Positions 57,720 through 64,000 of a stretch of 64,000 bases of DNA are shown piece after piece. This DNA is from Kitagawia praeruptora (Eukaryota; Streptophyta; Magnoliopsida; Apiales; Apiaceae): contig CM075351.1 of the NCBI GenBank assembly GCA_037693485.1, positions 102,008,001 to 102,072,000 of the forward strand. Direction: 5' to 3'. Numbering within the stretch: position 1 is the stretch's first letter; every line of letters begins with the position of its first letter. Both the position numbers and the translations under genes were made by a program. The notes under the pieces are model-generated. The model searched no databases and was not told the origin of the DNA. It saw only the letters and a list, made by a program, of their open reading frames with translations.

Positions 57720-60091
57720 GGGACACGATCCAGGTTCACTAAATAAATTTCTTAAATGATTTTTTTGACGATCGAACCGTACGGATGTTAATAAACACTC
57801 ATTTTAGTGTTGGAAAAAAATCATCGAAAAATAAAAAGGTCGGTTTGTACAATATTTTAACAAAAACATAGTAAAAGTGTTGCTTCCTTCAACGAGTCAC
57901 GATCCAAATTCAATGAATAATATTTTTGAATGATTTCTTCGACGATCGAACCGTTTAGATGTTAATAAACACTCGTTTTAGTGTTGGAAAAAAATAATCA
58001 AAAAATAAAAAGGTCGATTTGTACAAGATTTTAACAAAAACGTAGTAAACGTAGTAAACATTTTAACAAAAATGTAGTAAATATTTATCGACGATCCAAC
58101 AGCACAGATGTCAATATATATCTAATTTAGTGATATTCCCAAATTTTCGAAAAATAAAAAAATAATTCGGTTGGAGATCTTAATAGATCACTACTATATT
58201 GACTAGTTCTCGTAACTAGTGCTCTGCCCATATTATTATTTTTTTATTTTTTTAAAAATATTTTTCGACGATCCAACCATACGGATGTTAAGAAATATCT
58301 AATTTAATGATATTCCAAAATTTTCAAAAAATAAAAAATTTATTTAGTTGGATTTCTTAGTAGATCACTACTATATTGACTAATACTCATAATTAGTGCT
58401 ATGTCCCATATTATTGTTTCTATTTTTTAAAATATATTTCTCGATGATCCAACCGTACGGATGTCAAGATATATCTAATTTAATGATATTCCTACTTTTT
58501 CAAAAAATAAAAAATTAATTTGGTTGGAGATCTTAGAAGGTCAATACTATATTGACTATACTCGTATCTAGTGCTTTGTCCAAATTAATGTTTTTATTTT
58601 TTAAAATATATTTTCCGACGATCCAACCATACAGATGTGAAGATATATCTAATTTAATGATATTCCCAAATTGGTAAAAAAATAAAAAATTAACTTGGTT
58701 GAAGATCTTAGTAAATCACTACTATTTTGACTAGTACTCGTAACCAGTGCTCCATCCCTTATTATTGTTTCTATTTTTTAAATTATATTTCTCAACGATC
58801 CAACCGTACGAATGTCAAGATATATCTAATTTAATTATATTCCCAAATTTTCAAAAAATAAAAAATTAATTTGGTTGGAGATCTTAGTAGAATTACTCGT
58901 AACTAGTGTTCTATCCTAGATCAATGTTTCTATTTTTTAAAATATATTTATCGAAGATCCAACCATACAAATGTCAATATATATATAATTAAATTATATT
59001 CTCAAATTTTAAAAATTTAAAAATTAATTTGGTTAAAGATCTAAGTAGATTACTACTATATTGATTAGTACTCGCAACTAGTGCGTTGTCCCATATTATT
59101 GATTCTATTTTTTAAAATATATTTCTCAAAGATCCAACCGTGTGGATGTCAAGATATATCTAATTTAATAATTTTCCAAACTTTTCAAAAAATAAAAAAT
59201 TAATTTGGTTGGAGATCTCAGTAGATCAATACTATATTGACTAGTACTCATAACCAGTGCTCTATCCCTTATTATTGTTTCTATTTTTTAAACTACATTT
59301 CTCGACGATCTAACCGTACGAATGTCAAGATATATCTAATTTAATTATATTCCCAAATTTTCGAAAAATAAAAAATTAATTTGGTTGGACTAATAAATGA
59401 TTAAAAAAATTATATGCTAACTTACGACGGAATTGGTCGTAAGTTATTTGCCGCTTATTTTTTTGGTGAAAATTTGAATTTGCCTCCTGTTTTTGGATGA
59501 AAAGTAGAATTTGCCGCCTGACAACTTACGACGAATTCCGTCGTAAGTTTAATTTAAGTTAAAAATATTATTATAATATACAAAATATTTATTAAAAAAA
59601 TAGTAAACTAAGTTCCGTCATCACTAAAGCAATTCATTTCCAATTAAATTCAAATATAATGAAGAACTTACGACGGAACATATTCTATCGTAAGTTCACT
59701 ACTTATGACGGATTTCGTCGTAAGTTCACTGCTAGAAGACAAAGTTTCTTTTACAAAAATATAATTCATTTTTCAATTAAATTTACTAACAAAATATAAC
59801 TTACAACGGAATATATTCGGTCGTAAGTTCACTGCTTACAACGGATTTCGTCGTAAGTTCACTGCTAGACGACAAAGTTTCTTTTACAAAAAAATTAATT
59901 CATTTTCGAATTAAATTAAATAACAAAAAAAAATGTTACGACGTCGTATCTTAACTTAACTTACGACGAATATTCGTTTCCGTCGTAAGTATGGCAATAC
60001 TTATGACCGATTTCCGATTCCGTCGTAAGTACGACGCAAAAATGATTTCGTCGTAAGTTTTCCGTCGTAAAAGGTCAAATTTGTTGTAGTG
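57720..60091. mobile_element. CACTA-2, longest copy (right terminus intact, about ten internal repeats)
   Basis: It shares its right part with 13312-14807 and 24123-25619 (58585-60091 aligns throughout) but extends about 0.9 kb further left. The GATCCAACCGT-type repeat recurs near 57764, 57946, 58092, 58268, 58446, 58620, 58797, 58955, 59131 and 59307. The first two belong to a diverged subtype (GATCGAACCGT with aacgggacacgatcc). Subterminal TTACGACGG/CCGTCGTAA words fill 59410-60080. The element ends ttgttgtagtg. No left terminus or transposase is present. Confidence 0.8.
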
Positions 60092-62157
60092 CATATAAAC
60101 TAGTAAAAAGTTGCTTAAATTGTATATATTTGATTTTACAAAATCATTCGCATAATTTTCATATAACCTTTTCTCCTCAAAATGATAAAATTTGAGAAGA
60201 GAAAATCAGAGAAAAACTCACTTTTCTGGTTAGCAAATAGCTTCATCCCATTTTCCTTTTGAATGAGTTTTTCTTTTGATTTACATCAAAATAGACCAAT
60301 AACAAAACTAAAACAAACTGACAAATAAATAAAACATAAAATAAAATAAATAAACATTTAATGGATATGTATCTTTCTCAAATATCAAAAATGAAGAAAT
60401 GGTATGATGCCCAGATAGTATCCATATAATATAGATGATAAACACTATTAAATTAATGTATATGTTATAAAAACAAGAAACTTAAAACATTGAAAAAGAA
60501 CAAAGTGAAGTTTAAGAAGAAAAGAAGCTTCATGACAGAAATGTAAGTGGAGAAGGAACACCAAAAGAATGGCGTGAGTTTTGTAATTACATAGAAAAAG
60601 TGCTAAAATGCTAAAGAGTACGAGAGGGTGCAATGACCATGCTCGGTTTATATAGGATGGGAAAGAATTTTTAGAAGAGAATCTTATATTTGTTTGAGAT
60701 ATTTGTTTATTTCATATCTTTATTTGAGTTTTTTTTTGTAATTTTTTATGACAATGAGAATATTGTGTATGTGGCAATGATTGTAATACTTATGAAAGAT
60801 AACATTGTAAGGATGACAATAATTAGTCAGAATATCTTCTACGATTAAACTGTTAAAAATTACAATAATTTAGTTAAAAAAACATATGTTTTAAAAAGTG
60901 ATTGCTTATTGATTTTACACATGTATATAAAATGAGTGCCATAAAGATTTTTGGAATTGATAAATAAGCTCCTATTTTTACTCTTAAAGCTCCAACTTTA
61001 ATTACACTACTACCCATGATTTCTAAATAATATGAATTTTATTGATTTTGTTTTTATCATGGATAGTTGTGTCATTTACATATTTTAATATCAAAAAATT
61101 TGAGATATTGTGTGACGCCAAAAAAAAATGAGAATTTAAAACACCCAAACGCCACATAAAGTGGCGTTGTGCCTTTCAAAACAAAACATCATTTAGCGTT
61201 ACTGTCAAAACACTACACCAACTTGCGTTTCAACACAAAAAAAAAAACATAACGCTAGACGCATTAGCGTTACAAAAAATATAAAAAAATAAATCAAAAC
61301 ACAGTTTAATGCTATGTCTTGAGTGATATTTGGGCCAAGTTTTTGAGCTGTGATATTTGGGGCCAATTGGTTTCAGATTGTGATAGATAGGGCCACCACC
61401 AGAGTAATCTTATCGTCACATTTTCTAAAAGGACCTTTGAGTCTTATTGAGCCATAAGTTTTGTTAGGTTTGTGTATACATGCATGTACATCATTACAAT
61501 GTAATTGGCTCAACTTTGTATTTTCGTATAATAAATCATTTATTAAAGAATTATAGATTAATATATTTTATAAAATTTAATTAGTTTGATATGTAAATTG
61601 TGTGTTCTATTGTAAAAAATGATGGGTTTGAATTTTCATTTTTAAATCACTTTATTGTGCTTAGAATGTCACATGAAAGTGAAAGTCATGTGAGGTGAAA
61701 CTTATAATTTTCATCATTGAAAATTGGTATAATTTGTAGTTGATTTGAACCAAAGAATGCCATTGTTATATATAATATTGCCTAAGTAAAGATATAGGCC
61801 TTTTTTTATCTTAGAGGCTCTCAAACCAAATTTAGGCTTTAGAGTAATAACTCCAATAGTGCTCAACAAGATGGAGAAGATAAAAGAGAATAAAATGCGT
61901 GTGAAACATAAAACTCTTTTCCTTAGCTGATTAAAAGAATATCAACCCATATTTATACTATTGTGTTAAGCACATAATGTCCTAAAGTAAAGTTATACCA
62001 CCCATTTTAATGGTATTTATTCAATAATTTCAACCATTACAAATGTTAATGTTTAAATAATATAAACGTGTAATTTGTTTCATTTGGAAGATCTTTTACA
62101 AAACCACTTGTCACATCTCTGCTCACGTCTTAGTTGATTAATCAACATTAAATGAGG
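60092..62157. repeat. Resumed unit sequence with fossil Copia LTR (unit 6)
   Basis: It restarts at catataaactagtaaaaag and carries the TATA-like site near 60648, GCGTT palindromes at 61145-61275, the PBS relic ggctctcaaacca (61816-61828, mutated) and the fossil LTR 61831-62147. It resembles the equivalent parts of units 1 and 3. No gene is seen. Confidence 0.85.
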
Positions 62158-62997
62158 ATATGTTGCTGCTCTCCCTGCTAATCCTGGTGCTTGTGGCCAA
62201 AGCGGATATGTTCTGTTACCTGACCACCATTGATGATGTGTTCACGGAACACGTTGCTGCTGCCCTGCCCACCCATCTTGAATGCTTCGTTGGAGTAAAA
62301 GTTACTATTATAAGGAGCAGTACTAGAAGTTCGAACATGATTTGCTGAGGTGAACAGATAATTGTTAGCACCGCCACTTCTATATGGTGCCGCCAACTAG
62401 CCAAATCTTTGCTCACTTCTCAGTTGAATAATCAACTTCAAAGTGTGGATTTTCAGAGACAACAACTGAGTAACAATTCAGATCGATCTAGTGTGAACTG
62501 TCAATCTCAGCACGCCATCCGAAATGCGGTCCATGAACTTCGGTATTTCTGCATTTCAGACAATGTGAAATCTCAGCACAGCATTTCACATTGTCTAAAA
62601 TGTAGAAATATCTAAGTTCATGGACCGTTTTGGATGGCAGTGTTGAGAGTGACAGTTCACACTGGATCGATCTAAATTGTTTTCAACCGTTGTCTCTGAA
62701 AATCCACACTTGAAGTTGATGAATCAACTGAGAAGTGAGCAAGGATCTGGAAAGTTGGCGGCACCCTATAGAAGTGGTGGTGCTAACAATTATATGTTCA
62801 CCTCAGCAAATCATATTGGAACTCTAGTACTGCTCCTTATCATAATAATTAACTTTTACTTTAACCAAGCATTTAAGATGGGTGGCCGGGCAGGGCAGCA
62901 GCGTGTTCTGTGGGTGCAACATCAATGGTGGTCAGGTAACTAAACATATCTTCTTTGGCCACAACCAGCAGCAAGAGCAGGGAAAGCAGCAGCATAT
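62158..62997. repeat. Hairpin copy 7, long apex
   Basis: The apex sub-hairpin is at about 62553-62606: catttcagacaatgtgaaat pairs with atttcacattgtctaaaatg. A 4-base deletion lies in the right inner arm (ggaccgttttgg). The left-arm small ORF has lost its first ATG (agg) and would start at 62160. Confidence 0.92.
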
Positions 62998-63188
62998 TCA
63001 CTTGGACCATCACCAGCGGCAACTCCGCTTGGGTCACCTGCGGCAGCAACAGCAACCACCAGCACCAGCAGCGACTTCGCTTGGGCCACTAACACCCCAG
63101 CAGCTTGATAGTTATTCTCACCACCGTTTTGATTGTTGCCAACTCCGACTGGGCCTGCCTCCTGTCGACCATTTACCAAGATTTTGCT

Positions 63189-64000
63189 CCATTTCAATCT
63201 GTGCATGCCACAACATTAATCTCATGTACTATTTATGTGTGTGTATATATCTGCTGAATCTGTGCATGTGTTTCTATGTCAATACAATATACACGTATTT
63301 CTATCAAATATACATCTATAAACATACAAACATTTTTCTATGTATTACCCTATTTGATACATATAGCCATAGGTGTTTACACCCAAAAAAAAAATAATCA
63401 AAAACTATGGCTTGTGTGCAAAGTATTTTTTGTTTTAAATATATGCACGTAAAATCATTTTACCTCAAAAAGATGATAGTATTTTATACATCTTTTATAT
63501 ACATCAAAAAGTAAAAGTACGTTTTTTAAGATAAATGTCAAAAGTATTCATTTAGCATTATATACATTTATAAAGAAACGAAAATATTATCTTACTGATA
63601 ATATAATTGTATATTTATTTATTTAAATTTTATGTTATACTCCCTCCGTCCAATAGTATAATACATGTCCATTTCAATTTAAAATATAAATTTGTGATCA
63701 TTTTTCCTAAATTATCCTTTTTGAAAATTGTATAGCTACTAATGAGTAATGACCAAGAGTATTAAATAGGTCATATTCTTAAGATGCGTAATTTTTTCAA
63801 AAGAGATATTGTGTGACAAGGGAATAATCAACATTAAGAAAGTGAAAAAAATTATAGACCAACGGTAGTTGTACCAAACAAATTAGAGAAAAAAAAAACT
63901 TGACAACAAAAAATCAATTATATATACATATAAACAAGTAAAAAGTTGCATAAATTCTATATATATGATTTTACAAAATCATTCGCATAATTTTCATAAA
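63189..64000. repeat. Tandem array unit 7 (partial, cut by window end)
   Basis: It begins with the landmark and runs through the MITE (63638-63826). It resembles the start of unit 4 (28733 on), including tactccctccgtcc and tatatacatataaacaagta. The array continues beyond the window. Confidence 0.88.

Larger units (their letters stand above)
37386..63188. repeat. Tandem array unit 6 (25.8 kb after nested insertions)
   Basis: Unit sequence is at 37386-37624 and 54251-55189 and resumes at 60092-63188. Between lie the Sirevirus-like element (37625-54250), a CACTA-4 fragment (55190-57475) and CACTA-2 (to 60091). As in units 1 and 3, the sequence after CACTA-2 restarts at catataaactag, upstream of where it left off. 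Hairpin copy 7 closes the unit. Confidence 0.85.

Overview
This window is repeat DNA from a flowering-plant nuclear genome, most likely a eudicot. It is AT-rich and contains Ty1/Copia LTR retrotransposons primed by initiator-Met tRNA, CACTA (En/Spm) DNA transposons and plant-type MITEs. I found no intact host gene, rRNA, tRNA or CRISPR. The species cannot be named from the sequence.

The backbone is a head-to-tail tandem array with a basic unit of about 3.7 kb. I set the phase at the landmark that opens the window, which recurs at 10835, 17925, 21642, 28733, 33504, 37386 and 63189. Units at 17925-21641 and 33504-37385 are nearly clean. The others are enlarged by insertions or partial duplications. 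Each complete unit carries, left to right: a degenerate Stowaway-like MITE; a TATA-like minus-strand promoter; GCGTT palindromes; the 5' end of a fossil Copia element (LTR, PBS and gag N-terminus, minus strand); and a near-palindromic inverted repeat of 0.77-0.84 kb. Seven copies of this hairpin are present. They alternate between a short and a long apex (S-L-S-L-S-L-L), which fits a dimeric higher-order repeat of about 10.8 kb. Both arms encode related small ORFs with a signal-peptide-like start. A multicopy long-hairpin locus of this kind is the best candidate here for an undescribed system, plausibly a small-RNA source, although transcription cannot be seen from sequence.

Several transposons sit in the array. 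Unit 0 holds a complete 3.75 kb non-autonomous CACTA (255-4005) and a 3.3 kb non-autonomous Copia (5024-8322). Units 1 and 3 hold identical truncated CACTA fragments (13312-14807, 24123-25619). Unit 6 holds a 16.6 kb Sirevirus-like Copia element (37625-54250, minus strand) with gag, pol and a long third ORF. Its pol is split by a 4.4 kb CACTA (45038-49437). Further right in unit 6 are a CACTA fragment with captured gene-like sequence (55190-57475), a MITE inside it, and the longest copy of the truncated CACTA (57720-60091).

The Sirevirus LTRs differ at 5 of 515 positions, so it is a recent insertion into an older array. The nested CACTA is younger still. The array itself looks shaped by unequal crossover and conversion: an 8.4 kb block is repeated at a 10,808 bp offset, and part of unit 2 matches unit 5 better than its neighbours.
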